NCBI GenBank assembly: GCA_964415365.1
Contig: CAYPYW010000006.1
Coordinates: 33,146 to 97,145 of the forward strand
Direction: 5' to 3'
Length of the DNA: 64,000 nt
Origin: Hydromicrobium sp964415365
GTDB lineage: Bacteria; Actinomycetota; Humimicrobiia; Humimicrobiales; Humimicrobiaceae
The position numbers were made by a program, and so were the translations under genes. Position 1 is the first letter of the stretch; the number at the start of each line of letters is the position of its first letter. Under the pieces are notes generated by a model that saw nothing but the letters and a program-made list of their open reading frames with translations, had not been told where the DNA came from and searched no databases. This document shows, piece after piece, positions 26,418 through 34,876 of the stretch.

Positions 26418-26450
26418 CTGGTTAACTAGATTATTTATTGGTAATTATTT

Positions 26451-26489
26451 AAAATAGCACATATCTTCACTGGAGATATGTGCTATTTT
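26451..26489 (+). terminator. Strong hairpin terminator after the Phd-like gene
   Basis: AAAATAGCACATATCT at 26451-26466 pairs perfectly with AGATATGTGCTATTTT at 26474-26489 around a seven-base loop. The 16-base-pair stem ends in a T-rich tract. With A-rich and T-rich ends on both sides it could stop transcription in both directions. It isolates the trp region from upstream genes. Confidence 0.8.
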
Positions 26490-26536
26490 ATTCTTACCGG
26501 AGTTTATAATGACTGTATAGAGCAATTCATTTTTGG

Positions 26537-26564
26537 TTGACTTGATAGATAATTATGGTAATAT
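26537..26564 (+). promoter_or_regulatory. Promoter of the trp operon
   Basis: TTGACT at 26537-26542, 16-base spacer, TAATAT at 26559-26564. It lies after the terminator and about 98 bases before the leader peptide, and no gene intervenes before trpE. Confidence 0.7.
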
Positions 26565-26584
26565 ATAAAAATCTAATAAATGCA

Positions 26585-26629
26585 GTTTACTACCAGGTAT
26601 TTCGGATTAATTTATGAGTTTTAGTAAAC
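26585..26629 (+). other. Hairpin-forming repeat in the 5' part of the trp leader
   Basis: GTTTACTA (26585-26592) and TAGTAAAC (26622-26629) are exact reverse complements with a 29-base interval. It could form the first stem of the leader RNA. No gene overlaps it. Confidence 0.45.
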
Positions 26630-26661
26630 GAAAATATATTTATACAAAAAAATTCATTAGC

Positions 26662-26706
26662 ATGTTGTTCTGGCTAAAAGATAATTCCTGCTGGCAAAGC
26701 TTGTAA
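26662..26706 (+). CDS. trpL: trp leader peptide with two tryptophan codons
   Basis: ATG at 26662 to TAA at 26704-26706 encodes MLFWLKDNSCWQSL, with Trp at positions 4 and 11. A short peptide with two Trp codons just before a terminator, after a promoter and before trpE, is the layout of ribosome-mediated attenuation. The second Trp codon (26692-26694) lies in the 5' arm of the terminator stem and the stop codon lies in its loop. A ribosome stalled for lack of charged tRNA-Trp would hold the stem open; a ribosome that finishes and leaves lets it close. No clear Shine-Dalgarno sequence is seen. Confidence 0.7.
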   Translation: MLFWLKDNSCWQSL

Positions 26707-26734
26707 AAGCTTGGCTGATGGGAATTTTTATTTT
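26683..26734 (+). terminator. trp attenuator terminator hairpin
   Basis: AATTCCTGCTGGCAAAGCTT (26683-26702) pairs with the segment 26707-26726 at 18 of 20 positions, counting G-U pairs, with a GTAA tetraloop at 26703-26706. The stem is followed by TTTATTTT. It overlaps the last eight codons of the leader peptide, which sets it up to be controlled by the translating ribosome. Confidence 0.75.
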
Positions 26735-26952
26735 CACTTAAAATCTCTTTTTGCTTTCAGTAATTTATTTCGAGAATCTAATTAACATCAAGATATAAAT
26801 AAAAATTCAAAGGGTATTTCCATACAAGCTAAGCAGAAAGCAGGAGATCCTTTATGGAAGTACTCTTTTTGTTTTGCATAAAGGAGTAAAAAATTTTAGA
26901 TGATGCATATGGCATTAAAATATTGATTTAAGGGTTAAAAAGGCGGAAAGAT
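26735..26952 (+). other. Rest of the trp leader, with two competing pairings
   Basis: ATCTC (26743-26747) and TGCTTTC (26752-26758) can pair with GAGAT (26844-26848) and GAAAGCA (26836-26842), closing a long loop. TCCTTTATG (26848-26856) can pair with CATAAAGGA (26877-26885). The two share base 26848 and adjoin. No T-box sequence or gene is seen here. AGGCGGAAAG before 26953 is the trpE ribosome binding site. Confidence 0.45.
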
Positions 26953-28443
26953 ATGTTTTATCCATCTAAGGGTGAGTATCTTGCGAAAGCGGAAAGCTAC
27001 AATTTAATACCGGTGTATAAAGAATATATTGTTGATACCGAGACCCCTGCCTCCATATTTATAAAAACAGTGGGTTTAGAAAAAAAGGGGTTTTTACTGG
27101 AGAGTGTAGAGGGATTAAAAAATCTATCAAGATATTCTTTTATCGGGATTGGCTGTAAGAATTTAATAAAATTTGACAGTGGAGCCTTTTCTTTAAATGA
27201 TGATGGCGTGAAAGTGTATGAAACGAAGACCAGGAATCCTCTTCTGGAATTGGAGAGAATAATGAAGAAATACAGGCTTTATAAAAATCCCGGGCTTGAC
27301 CATTTTGTAGGTGGGGCAGTGGGTTATCTGAGCTATGATCTGGTAAAGTATTTTGAGCAGATTCCACTTCCGGAAGATAAATTATTTATACCTGAAGTAA
27401 TGCTCTATCTTACGGATTTAGTGGTGGTTTTTGATCATTTACTCAATCGAATAAAAATAATTTCCACAGTCGAAATTAAAGACAAAGTTTCCGCCGGAAA
27501 AGCTTATGATATTTCAGTTGAAAATATTGAAAGTCTGGAGAAGAAAATTAAACGAGGAAGTGGAAATAATTTAAGAAGCAGCTTTGATTCTACTGCTATC
27601 GATAATTCTACCGGGGACCTGAATTTAAATTCTAATTTCGAAAAAGAAAGGTTTCTTGAAGGAGTCAGGCGGGCAAAAAAGTATATTTCTGAAGGAGATG
27701 CGTTTCAGATAGTACTGTCACAGAGGTTTTATACTGATAAGTTTTCTGATCCTTTTAGCATCTACCGTGGACTTAGAACTATAAATCCATCTCCATATAT
27801 GTATTATTTTAATTTTGGTGAGTTTAAGATTATAGGTGCTTCCCCGGAGCCTCTTATTAAAATTAACGGTAGAAAAATTTTAACCTGCCCCGTTGCCGGT
27901 ACCAGAAGGAGAGGCCAAAACCCCAAAGAAGATAGAATTCTTGTCAGAGACCTGTTGGATGATAAAAAAGAAAAGGCTGAACATAATATGCTTGTTGATC
28001 TGGCTAGAAATGATCTGGGTAGAGTGTGCCGGTATGACAGTGTAAAGGTTAAAAAATATATGAGTATAGAGAAGTATTCCCATGTCATGCATCTGGTATC
28101 CAGGGTTGAAGGAACCCTGGATAAAAATAATTCAATATACGATGCGTTGAAGAGTGTTTTTCCGGCAGGCACACTCTCAGGCGCTCCAAAAATAAGAGCT
28201 ATGCAGATTATAAGTGAACTGGAACCTGACAGGCGCGGACCGTACGGTGGAGCTGTAGGATATTTTGGCTATGATGGTAACCTTGATAGCTGTATTACCA
28301 TCAGGACGGCTATTATAAAAAATGGTACAGCTTATATTCAGGCAGGAGCAGGAATAGTATATGATTCTGAACCTGAAAATGAGTTTAACGAAACTTTAAA
28401 TAAAGCAGCAGCTCTTTTTAAAGCTATCAGGTTATTTAAATGA
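26953..28443 (+). CDS. trpE: Anthranilate synthase component I
   Basis: 496 residues. It makes anthranilate from chorismate, the first step of tryptophan synthesis. The feedback-site motif LLES is at 48-51. The chorismate-binding core has EGDAFQIVLSQRF (about 254), PVAGTRRRGQ, EHNMLVDLARNDLGRVC (about 337), AGTLSGAPKIRAM and RRGPYGGAVGYFGYDG. AGGCGGAAAG supports the ATG. The partner glutamine amidotransferase TrpG is not next to it, so the subunit must be encoded elsewhere, shared with folate synthesis, or the enzyme uses ammonia. It is first in the operon and under the attenuator. Confidence 0.95.
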   Translation: MFYPSKGEYLAKAESYNLIPVYKEYIVDTETPASIFIKTVGLEKKGFLLESVEGLKNLSRYSFIGIGCKNLIKFDSGAFSLNDDGVKVYETKTRNPLLELERIMKKYRLYKNPGLDHFVGGAVGYLSYDLVKYFEQIPLPEDKLFIPEVMLYLTDLVVVFDHLLNRIKIISTVEIKDKVSAGKAYDISVENIESLEKKIKRGSGNNLRSSFDSTAIDNSTGDLNLNSNFEKERFLEGVRRAKKYISEGDAFQIVLSQRFYTDKFSDPFSIYRGLRTINPSPYMYYFNFGEFKIIGASPEPLIKINGRKILTCPVAGTRRRGQNPKEDRILVRDLLDDKKEKAEHNMLVDLARNDLGRVCRYDSVKVKKYMSIEKYSHVMHLVSRVEGTLDKNNSIYDALKSVFPAGTLSGAPKIRAMQIISELEPDRRGPYGGAVGYFGYDGNLDSCITIRTAIIKNGTAYIQAGAGIVYDSEPENEFNETLNKAAALFKAIRLFK

Positions 28444-28490
28444 ATTGAATAAATAGAATTTTTAAATAATAATACAGGGAGATTTATATA

Positions 28491-29504
28491 ATGAAAGCTT
28501 TTTTAGATACAATTATAAATGGAAGGGATCTCAGTCAGGATGAGGCATACAAGGCAATGGAATTCATAATGGAGGGGAATTCAAATGATTGTCAGATTGC
28601 AGCCTTTCTTACTGCATTGAAAATGAAGGGGGAAACGGCTGCTGAAATAAGTGGTTTTTCCAGAGCCATGCTGGATAAAGCTGTAAAAGTAAAAAGTAAG
28701 TATTCAAACCTTGTGGATACTTGTGGAACCGGTGGTGATAGCCTATATACTTTCAATATTTCAACCACTGCTGCATTTATAGCTGCAGGCGCAGGAGTGC
28801 CAGTTGCAAAGCATGGCAACAGGAGTGTGTCCAGTAGAAGCGGAAGTGCTGATGTCCTGGAGGAATTGGGAGTAAACATAAATCTTGAATGCAGTGAGGT
28901 TTCGGGTTGTCTGGACAGTATTGGAATAGGTTTTATCTTTGCGCCTAAAGCGCATACAGCTATGAAGCATGTAGCCAAGGCAAGGAAAGATATAGGTATG
29001 AGGACTGTTTTTAATATCTTAGGTCCCATTACCAATCCGGCACAGGCAAGCGGCCGTGTTCTCGGTGTGTTTGATTGTAAATTAATAGATATTATGATAA
29101 ATGCTTTGAAGAATTTAGGCGTAGAGAGAGCATTTGTAGTTGGCAGCGAAGAAGGACTTGATGAATTTTCAGTCTCGGGTAAAAGTTCGGTGGCTGAGCT
29201 GAGGGATGGCAGGATAGTGAGATATATTCTTGATCCGGAAGAGCTGGGTTTTAAAAAGTCAGCTATTTCAGATTTGGTAGGCGGGGACACAAAGGAGAAT
29301 GCAAGAATTTTAACTGATATTCTTACTGGAAAGGAAAGGGGCCCAAAAAGGGACTCTGCTCTCATTAATGCTGCTGCGGCAATAGTTTCAGGCAAAAAAG
29401 CTGATTCCTTAAAAGAAGCTTTAAAATTGGCCGAATATTCCATTGAGAGCGGTAGATCATATGAGAAATTGACAAAGCTTATAGAATTCACAAGAAAGTA
29501 TTAG
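28491..29504 (+). CDS. trpD: Anthranilate phosphoribosyltransferase
   Basis: 337 residues. It joins anthranilate to PRPP. Landmarks are the PRPP loop VDTCGTGGDSLYTFNIST (about 75), KHGNRSVSSRSGSADVLEELG (KHGNRSVSSRSGSADVLEE, about 104) and GMRTVFNILGPITNPA (about 165), all intact. It follows trpE by 47 bases and is a stand-alone enzyme, not fused to TrpG as in some bacteria. Confidence 0.95.
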   Translation: MKAFLDTIINGRDLSQDEAYKAMEFIMEGNSNDCQIAAFLTALKMKGETAAEISGFSRAMLDKAVKVKSKYSNLVDTCGTGGDSLYTFNISTTAAFIAAGAGVPVAKHGNRSVSSRSGSADVLEELGVNINLECSEVSGCLDSIGIGFIFAPKAHTAMKHVAKARKDIGMRTVFNILGPITNPAQASGRVLGVFDCKLIDIMINALKNLGVERAFVVGSEEGLDEFSVSGKSSVAELRDGRIVRYILDPEELGFKKSAISDLVGGDTKENARILTDILTGKERGPKRDSALINAAAAIVSGKKADSLKEALKLAEYSIESGRSYEKLTKLIEFTRKY

Positions 29505-29590
29505 GCAAGAATTGAAATCTGTATATTTCAATAAGAGGAAAAATATAATAGGAACAATAATAGAAACTTGATTTAGATACAGGGGTAAAC

Positions 29591-30403
29591 TTGAGTTATC
29601 TTAAGGAAATTTTATCCGCGAAAAAAGAAGAGATAAAAAAAATAAGAAGTAATTTGGGATGTATTGAATCTGTTGTAGAAAAGTCAAAAGATGAGAAGGC
29701 AGGTTTTATAAAAAACATTAAGAAGGGAAGAGTAAATATTATCGCTGAGATTAAAAAAGCCTCTCCTTCCAGAGGTATTATTAACAATCAGCTTGATATT
29801 GAAAGGACAGCACTGATTTACGATAAGTTTAAGAGCTTTGTCTGTGGGATTTCAGTTCTTACCGAATCATTATACTTTAATGGTGGTCCTGAAGATATAA
29901 GGACAGTCAAGAAAAAAACAAAGCTGCCGGTGTTGAGAAAGGATTTTATTTTCAGCGAAGTCCAGGTCCACGAGAGTGTTGCTCTGGGAGCGGATTGTAT
30001 TTTACTTATCAGTTCGCTTCTGGGTCATAAGAAATTAAAGAAGCTTTACGATCTAGCCGGGAATTTGGGATTGGATGTACTTGTTGAGGCACATAGTATG
30101 AGGGAATTGAATAAAGCACTTGATATTGGAGCACAATTTATAGGTATAAATAACCGCAATTTAAAAGATATGAGCATAGATGGAAGGATAATTTATGATT
30201 TTTTAAAGTATAGCGAGGGCAAGGATTTTTCCGATAAGATTTTTGTCTGCGAAAGCGGTATTAAAGATTTCAAGTATATTAAAGATCTGTTTTTAAGGGG
30301 AATAAATACTTTTTTAATCGGTGAGTATTTTATGGCCAGTGGGGATTTAGAAGAAACTTTAAGCGATATGGAACTTGAACTAAAGATGGAGAATTTGTTA
30401 TAA
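29591..30403 (+). CDS. trpC: Indole-3-glycerol-phosphate synthase
   Basis: 270 residues. A (beta/alpha)8 barrel enzyme that closes the indole ring. Catalytic landmarks: IAEIKKASPSRGII (about 50), VLTESLYFNGG (about 87), VLRKDFIF (about 114), VEAHSMRELNKAL (about 162), IGINNRNL and CESGI. The TTG start at 29591 has AGGGG placed six bases upstream and fits the usual N-terminus (YLKEILSAKKEEI). Confidence 0.95.
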   Translation: MSYLKEILSAKKEEIKKIRSNLGCIESVVEKSKDEKAGFIKNIKKGRVNIIAEIKKASPSRGIINNQLDIERTALIYDKFKSFVCGISVLTESLYFNGGPEDIRTVKKKTKLPVLRKDFIFSEVQVHESVALGADCILLISSLLGHKKLKKLYDLAGNLGLDVLVEAHSMRELNKALDIGAQFIGINNRNLKDMSIDGRIIYDFLKYSEGKDFSDKIFVCESGIKDFKYIKDLFLRGINTFLIGEYFMASGDLEETLSDMELELKMENLL

Positions 30404-30448
30404 AAAAGTATAAGGCCGGAAAAGCAAGTTTGTAAGTGAGGTTATGGT

Positions 30449-31102
30449 ATGATCTGGATAAAGATATGCGGTATCACAAATTTAGAAGATGCAGAAAGAA
30501 TATCCAAGTTAAAGGTGGACGCAATAGGTTTTGTGCTGTCTACTGACAGTCCCAGAAGAGTAGAATTAAAGGGGGCGAAGAAAATAATTGGAGCGCTGCG
30601 GAGTAAAGGAAATAAGACTTCGATGGTGGGTTTGTTCGTAAATGAAGAAGTTGAAAGAGTTCTTAAGTACAATGAAAGTCTGGGATTGGATTATATACAA
30701 TTTTCCGGAGATGAAGGGGAAGATTATCTGGAAGATTTAAGAGGAAAATCCAGGGGTATAAAAATTATAAAGTCGATAAGAATCAGGAGTAAAAGCGAGC
30801 ATTGTAAGGCTGAAATAGATGAAAAGGTAGAAAAGCTCAAAAGATATGCGGATTTTATTCTGCTGGACAGCTACAGAAAAGATGCCTATGGAGGAACAGG
30901 ATCAACCTTTGACTGGGATATTGCAAGAGACTATGGTAGCAGGATTCCGGTTATATTATCTGGAGGACTTGACCCTGAAAATGTGAAACAGGCAGTAGAT
31001 ATTGTGAAGCCTTTTGGTGTAGATGCATCATCCAAGTTAGAAATCTATCCTGGTAAAAAAGATCTGAGTAAAGTTACAAGATTTGTGGATGCTTTAAGAT
31101 AG
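30449..31102 (+). CDS. trpF: Phosphoribosylanthranilate isomerase
   Basis: 217 residues. Barrel enzyme that isomerises phosphoribosylanthranilate. KICGIT at the N-terminus carries the catalytic Cys, and FILLDS later carries the catalytic Asp; AIGFVLSTDSPRRV, GGTGSTFDW and ILSGGLDPENV are further family landmarks. The usual LQLHG strand reads IQFSGDE here, a small departure. It sits between trpC and trpB. Confidence 0.93.
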   Translation: MIWIKICGITNLEDAERISKLKVDAIGFVLSTDSPRRVELKGAKKIIGALRSKGNKTSMVGLFVNEEVERVLKYNESLGLDYIQFSGDEGEDYLEDLRGKSRGIKIIKSIRIRSKSEHCKAEIDEKVEKLKRYADFILLDSYRKDAYGGTGSTFDWDIARDYGSRIPVILSGGLDPENVKQAVDIVKPFGVDASSKLEIYPGKKDLSKVTRFVDALR

Positions 31103-31154
31103 ATAATAAGGATTTAATAACAGAGTTTTGGTTAAAATGAATTTTTTAAGGTAA

Positions 31155-32333
31155 ATGGAAAAAGACAGAAAAAATTTAAAAAAAGGATATTTTGGAGCAT
31201 TTGGGGGGAGTTTCGTTCCGGAAATACTGGTCAGTGCCCTGGAAGAGTTGGAGGAAAATTATTTTAAGTATAAAAAGGATAAGGAATTTAAAAAGGAACT
31301 GGCGTATTATCTAAAGAATTATGCCGGAAGACCTACTCCTTTATATTATGCAGAAAGACTTTCTCAAAAACTGGGTGGAGCCAGGATATATTTGAAAAGA
31401 GAAGATCTCTGTCACCTTGGAGCTCATAAAATTAATAATACTATAGGCCAGGTACTCCTGGCCAGTAGAATGGGAAAAAAATTTATAATTGCAGAGACCG
31501 GTGCAGGTCAGCATGGTGTAGCAACTGCAGCAGTAGCAGCGTTATTCGATATGAAATGTAAAGTTTTTATGGGAAGCAAGGATATCAAGAGGCAATCTTC
31601 CAATGTGTATAGGATGAAGTTAATGGGGGCAGAAGTAGTAGAGGTTACTTCGGGAAGCAGGACATTAAAAGATGCAGTTAATGAAGCTCTTCGCTACTGG
31701 GTCTCGAGGGTAGATGACACTTATTACGTTATGGGTTCAGTAGTAGGTCCCCATCCTTACCCTACTATGGTCAGAGATTTTCAGGTAATTATAGGTAAGG
31801 AAACCAAAAGGCAGGTAATGAATATAGAGGGGAGATTTCCTGATTATATTATAGCCTGTGTTGGTGGTGGGAGTAACTCTATTGGGATATTTTATCCTTT
31901 CCTGAAGTATGCGGATTCAGTTAAGCTTATAGGTGTAGAAGCAGGAGGCAAGGGTATTAAGAGCAGAAAGCACGGGGCAACATTAAGTTATGGAGACAAG
32001 GGTATATTCCATGGTGCTTTTAGCTATGTCCTGCAGGATGGTTACGGTCAGATAGAAGAAGCCTATTCTGTATCGGCAGGGCTTGATTATCCGGGAGTCG
32101 GCCCCGAGCACGCATATTTAAAAGGAAAGGGAATAGTCAAATATGAGTATATTGTGGACAGTGAAGCTCTGGAAGCGTTTAGAACATTGTCTGAGTGTGA
32201 AGGGATAATTCCTGCTTATGAAAGTTCTCATGCTCTGGCTTATGCGGCGAAGCTCGCGCCTTCACTGCGAAAGGATAAAATTATTATCATTAATCTATCC
32301 GGCCGCGGGGATAAGGATATAGAAAACAAATAG
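31155..32333 (+). CDS. trpB: Tryptophan synthase beta chain
   Basis: 392 residues. PLP enzyme that condenses indole with serine. The PLP lysine is in HLGAHKINNT (about Lys92). ETGAGQHGVATA, GSVVGPHPYP and the phosphate-binding CVGGGSNSIG are all present. The sequence is of the standard TrpB1 type (GYFGAFGGSFVPEIL at the N-terminus), which works with TrpA, encoded next. Confidence 0.96.
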   Translation: MEKDRKNLKKGYFGAFGGSFVPEILVSALEELEENYFKYKKDKEFKKELAYYLKNYAGRPTPLYYAERLSQKLGGARIYLKREDLCHLGAHKINNTIGQVLLASRMGKKFIIAETGAGQHGVATAAVAALFDMKCKVFMGSKDIKRQSSNVYRMKLMGAEVVEVTSGSRTLKDAVNEALRYWVSRVDDTYYVMGSVVGPHPYPTMVRDFQVIIGKETKRQVMNIEGRFPDYIIACVGGGSNSIGIFYPFLKYADSVKLIGVEAGGKGIKSRKHGATLSYGDKGIFHGAFSYVLQDGYGQIEEAYSVSAGLDYPGVGPEHAYLKGKGIVKYEYIVDSEALEAFRTLSECEGIIPAYESSHALAYAAKLAPSLRKDKIIIINLSGRGDKDIENK

Positions 32334-32408
32334 GTGTTGAAAAGTATAAAAACAAGAGATGGAAATTAGAAATGTATCTTGATATTTTAAATTGTGTTCA
32401 GGTGTATT

Positions 32409-33224
32409 ATGAATAAAAGTAGAAACAGTGTTATAGAGCAAGTCTTCGAGGATCTAAGAAAAAATAAAAAAAAGGCTTTTATCCCATTTATAACCTGTGG
32501 CTTCCCCGACCTTGACGGCTTTTTTAAATTGTTTGAGACTCTGGATAGAAACGGGGCAGATATAATCGAGATAGGCATTCCGTTTTCTGATCCACTGGCC
32601 GATGGTCCGGTCATTCAAACTACTTCAAAAATTGCTCTGGAAAACGGAGTAAATACCGATATCGTCCTTAAGGCGATAGCTAAAATCAGAAAAAGCAGTG
32701 ATACCCCTATAGCCATTATGACATATTTCAATACGATTTATCATTACAGCCTTGAAAGGTTTTTAAAGAAAGCTGAAGACACAGGAGTTAATGGTCTTAT
32801 AGTTCCCGATTTACCGCTGGAGGAATTCATCTGTTATGAGAATTATTTTAAACAAGTAAGCATGGACAATATTATGCTTGCTTCTCTTACTTCCGGTAAA
32901 GAAAGGCTGTATGACATCGCAGAAAAAAGCAGAGGGTTCATATACTGTATTTCGGTAAAGGGAGTTACTGGTATCAGGAACGGTATAAATCCCGAAGTCA
33001 TAAATTTTTTAAAAAGTCTAAGGAAAATAACTTCTATACCTCTTGCACTGGGCTTCGGGCTTTCGAGCAGGGAACAAATTGAAGAGATTAAGGATTATTG
33101 CGATGGAATAATCATAGGTAGTAAGATTCTATCTCTTATCCTTGAGGCTGACAGCTTCGAAAGGGGAATCAAAGAGGTAGAAAATTTCGCCTTAAATATA
33201 AGCAAAATATTGAAGTCATGTTAG
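32409..33224 (+). CDS. trpA: Tryptophan synthase alpha chain
   Basis: 271 residues. It splits indole-3-glycerol phosphate to give indole for TrpB. EIGIPFSDPLADGPVIQ (catalytic Glu region and Asp), GLIVPDLPLEEF and LGFGLSSREQI are diagnostic. A GTG at 32394 would add five residues, but AGGTG at 32400-32404 is correctly placed for the ATG at 32409, which I chose. It is the last gene of the operon; no clear terminator is seen before the convergent toxin gene. Confidence 0.93.
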   Translation: MNKSRNSVIEQVFEDLRKNKKKAFIPFITCGFPDLDGFFKLFETLDRNGADIIEIGIPFSDPLADGPVIQTTSKIALENGVNTDIVLKAIAKIRKSSDTPIAIMTYFNTIYHYSLERFLKKAEDTGVNGLIVPDLPLEEFICYENYFKQVSMDNIMLASLTSGKERLYDIAEKSRGFIYCISVKGVTGIRNGINPEVINFLKSLRKITSIPLALGFGLSSREQIEEIKDYCDGIIIGSKILSLILEADSFERGIKEVENFALNISKILKSC

Positions 33225-33322
33225 AATGTACTACTGACATTTGCTATTTTAAATATTAACTACTCCTTTATTTAGTAATTCTAAGGTTAAATCGGTCAAT
33301 CGAGATGCATATCGTATATTAT

Positions 33323-33730
33323 TTACATTTCTTTAATCAAATAAGTGAAGTATTTTGGATTTCTTATAGGTATACCCTCAAAGGCCTTTAAGCGAAGCAA
33401 ATGTTTGTCACCAGAAATAATCAAATCTGCCTTTCCATTAACCGCACACTCTAAAACTATATTATCACTGGCATCATCCTTTATAATCTCTAGCTTTCGG
33501 TTTGTTTTGACAATCTCGCAAATGTGAGAGATTCTTCTGATAAATTTATCAATATTATGTTCGGGCCAGGAGAATTTACTTCTGAGTATTCTAACTGTTT
33601 CTTCGATTATTTCTTTTGAAATAATAAGTTCAATTTGCCCTTTGATCGCGAGATTTAAAATCTTGTGGGGAGTTCCGGCAAATAAAAGAGCAGAGATATA
33701 GACATTTGAATCAAGAACTACTCTTAACAT
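33323..33730 (-). CDS. PIN-domain toxin, putative RNase (type II toxin-antitoxin)
   Basis: 135 residues. The PIN acidic residues are visible: VVLDSNVYISALL (Asp at about 6), SKEIIEETVRIL (Glu), DDASDNIVLECAVNGKADLIISGDKHLL (Asp at about 89 and 107; the core is DNIVLECAV and ISGDKHL). This matches the PIN-family toxins that cut RNA. It is 14 bases after the ribbon-helix-helix gene at 33745-33984, its probable antitoxin, on the same strand. Confidence 0.78.
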   Translation of the reverse strand: MLRVVLDSNVYISALLFAGTPHKILNLAIKGQIELIISKEIIEETVRILRSKFSWPEHNIDKFIRRISHICEIVKTNRKLEIIKDDASDNIVLECAVNGKADLIISGDKHLLRLKAFEGIPIRNPKYFTYLIKEM

Positions 33731-33744
33731 AAAAAGGTTTCTTC

Positions 33745-33984
33745 CTACTTTTTAAGGAATTTGTACAGCTCTTCTTCATCTTTTATTTTGAAATTTTTTG
33801 CAGTTTCCCTACCAAATTTAAATAATTCAGACCACTCTTTTTCTGCGATTGTTTCATTATAGCTTTTAAACATCTCTTTTATCAGGTCTGTTTTTGTGCG
33901 CCCTCTTGTCTTTGACATATTTTCTAATTGGTCTGCCATTTCTTCCGGAAGAGAAATACTTATAACTTTAGTTTTTCTATTCAA
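33745..33984 (-). CDS. Ribbon-helix-helix antitoxin, partner of the PIN toxin
   Basis: 79 residues from a TTG start with AGAGG upstream. KVISISLPEEMADQLENMSKTRGRTKTDLIKEMF is a ribbon-helix-helix DNA-binding N-terminus (strand VISISLPEEM, helices after). The acidic and basic C-terminal half would wrap the toxin. Its promoter region carries a perfect 15-base palindrome at 33999-34013, a good candidate for autorepression. Confidence 0.72.
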   Translation of the reverse strand: MNRKTKVISISLPEEMADQLENMSKTRGRTKTDLIKEMFKSYNETIAEKEWSELFKFGRETAKNFKIKDEEELYKFLKK

Positions 33985-34291
33985 TTTGCCAACCTCTTTA
34001 TTACAGTGTAATACAGCTTATATTAACAGAACAGAGTGCTAAAGACAAGAGTAATTGCACTATTTCCAGGAAGGTCTGGAAAATCAAAAGATGAGGCACT
34101 TGTTAAATGCGCAATTAAAATTAATTATGTAAAACCAATAAAACTTAAACAGTTGCGTTGGATGGTTTAATAAATGGTTTCTTTTATGCGATAATATTAA
34201 GATTCTATATTTATTCAATCTTATTTTATGATATATTACAAAAGAGTATAATTCTGATAGTATTTTTAAAAATCATAAGAGAGGTTTCGTT
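33985..34291. other. Intergenic region between a toxin-antitoxin pair and a small gene
   Basis: It holds the palindrome of the RHH/PIN operon. A 44-codon open frame from GTG 34036 to TAA 34170 (VLKTRVIALFPGRSGKSK at its start) has no ribosome binding site and no family I know; it may be a coding remnant. The remainder is AT-rich with no clear feature except AGAGAGG before the TTG at 34292. Confidence 0.35.
33999..34013 (-). promoter_or_regulatory. Palindromic operator candidate of the RHH/PIN pair
   Basis: TATTACA-G-TGTAATA is a perfect inverted repeat with a one-base centre, 15 bases upstream of the antitoxin start. Read on the minus strand, TTAATA and TAATAA around it can serve as a -35 and -10 with 17-base spacing. 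RHH antitoxins typically repress from such short palindromes. Confidence 0.55.
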
Positions 34292-34756
34292 TTGAAATAT
34301 TTAAATTACCCTGCGCCTTATGTTGACGAACTTATTAAATCTGCACAACAGGATTTCATAGTCAAAGATAAAAATCATATAAAAAAACTGCTAGAAATAA
34401 TCAAGAATATCCGCATGCTCGAGGTTCAGGGAGATGATGAGATGCGAAGTATATGGATAGAGACAGAAAGAGGAAAGATTGATGATTTCGGGAACTATAA
34501 GGAGTATCTTGAAGGAGATATTATAACCAATCATGAGGAATTTGTAGAACTATGGAAGTGTTATTATCTTGGTGTAAGAGATATAAAAGAGGGCACCTCT
34601 CAATTAATTTCATATGAAGAAGTTATGGCTGAATTAGGTATTATTGATTATCGCGCCCCAAAGGAAAAAGAAAAAGATTATAAAGAATATGAAAGAATAT
34701 CTGTCAGAAATAAAAAGATATATAAAATATTACTGGAAGGATGGACCGATATATAA
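34292..34756 (+). CDS. Hypothetical protein in the toxin-antitoxin island
   Basis: 154 residues from a TTG start with AGAGAGG seven bases upstream. I do not recognise the family. It is mainly helical and charged, with LEIIKNIRMLEVQGDDEMRSIWIE in the middle (MRSIWIETERG) and SYEEVMAELGI near the end, a phrase reminiscent of antitoxin-like N-termini. It lies between two toxin-antitoxin pairs and may belong to a toxin-antitoxin or defence cargo, but the sequence does not prove it. Confidence 0.5.
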   Translation: MKYLNYPAPYVDELIKSAQQDFIVKDKNHIKKLLEIIKNIRMLEVQGDDEMRSIWIETERGKIDDFGNYKEYLEGDIITNHEEFVELWKCYYLGVRDIKEGTSQLISYEEVMAELGIIDYRAPKEKEKDYKEYERISVRNKKIYKILLEGWTDI

Positions 34757-34876
34757 TTTACCTATAGATGAATGATAGGCTATGAATGGAAATTTATAAG
34801 AACTTGTATAATAAATTAATCCTCATATCTCCCCTGGCATATTTTGCTTTAATCTGTAAATTTCTTATTTATTAAT

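Noticed and set aside
26570..26950. T-box riboswitch for the trp operon
   Set aside because: No conserved T-box sequence or stem I specifier with a Trp codon is visible; the leader peptide with overlapping terminator explains the region better.
28592..29491. A 299-codon minus-strand open frame
   Set aside because: It is fully antisense to trpD, which has all its catalytic motifs. The frame is low-complexity in Ser and Leu and fits no family.
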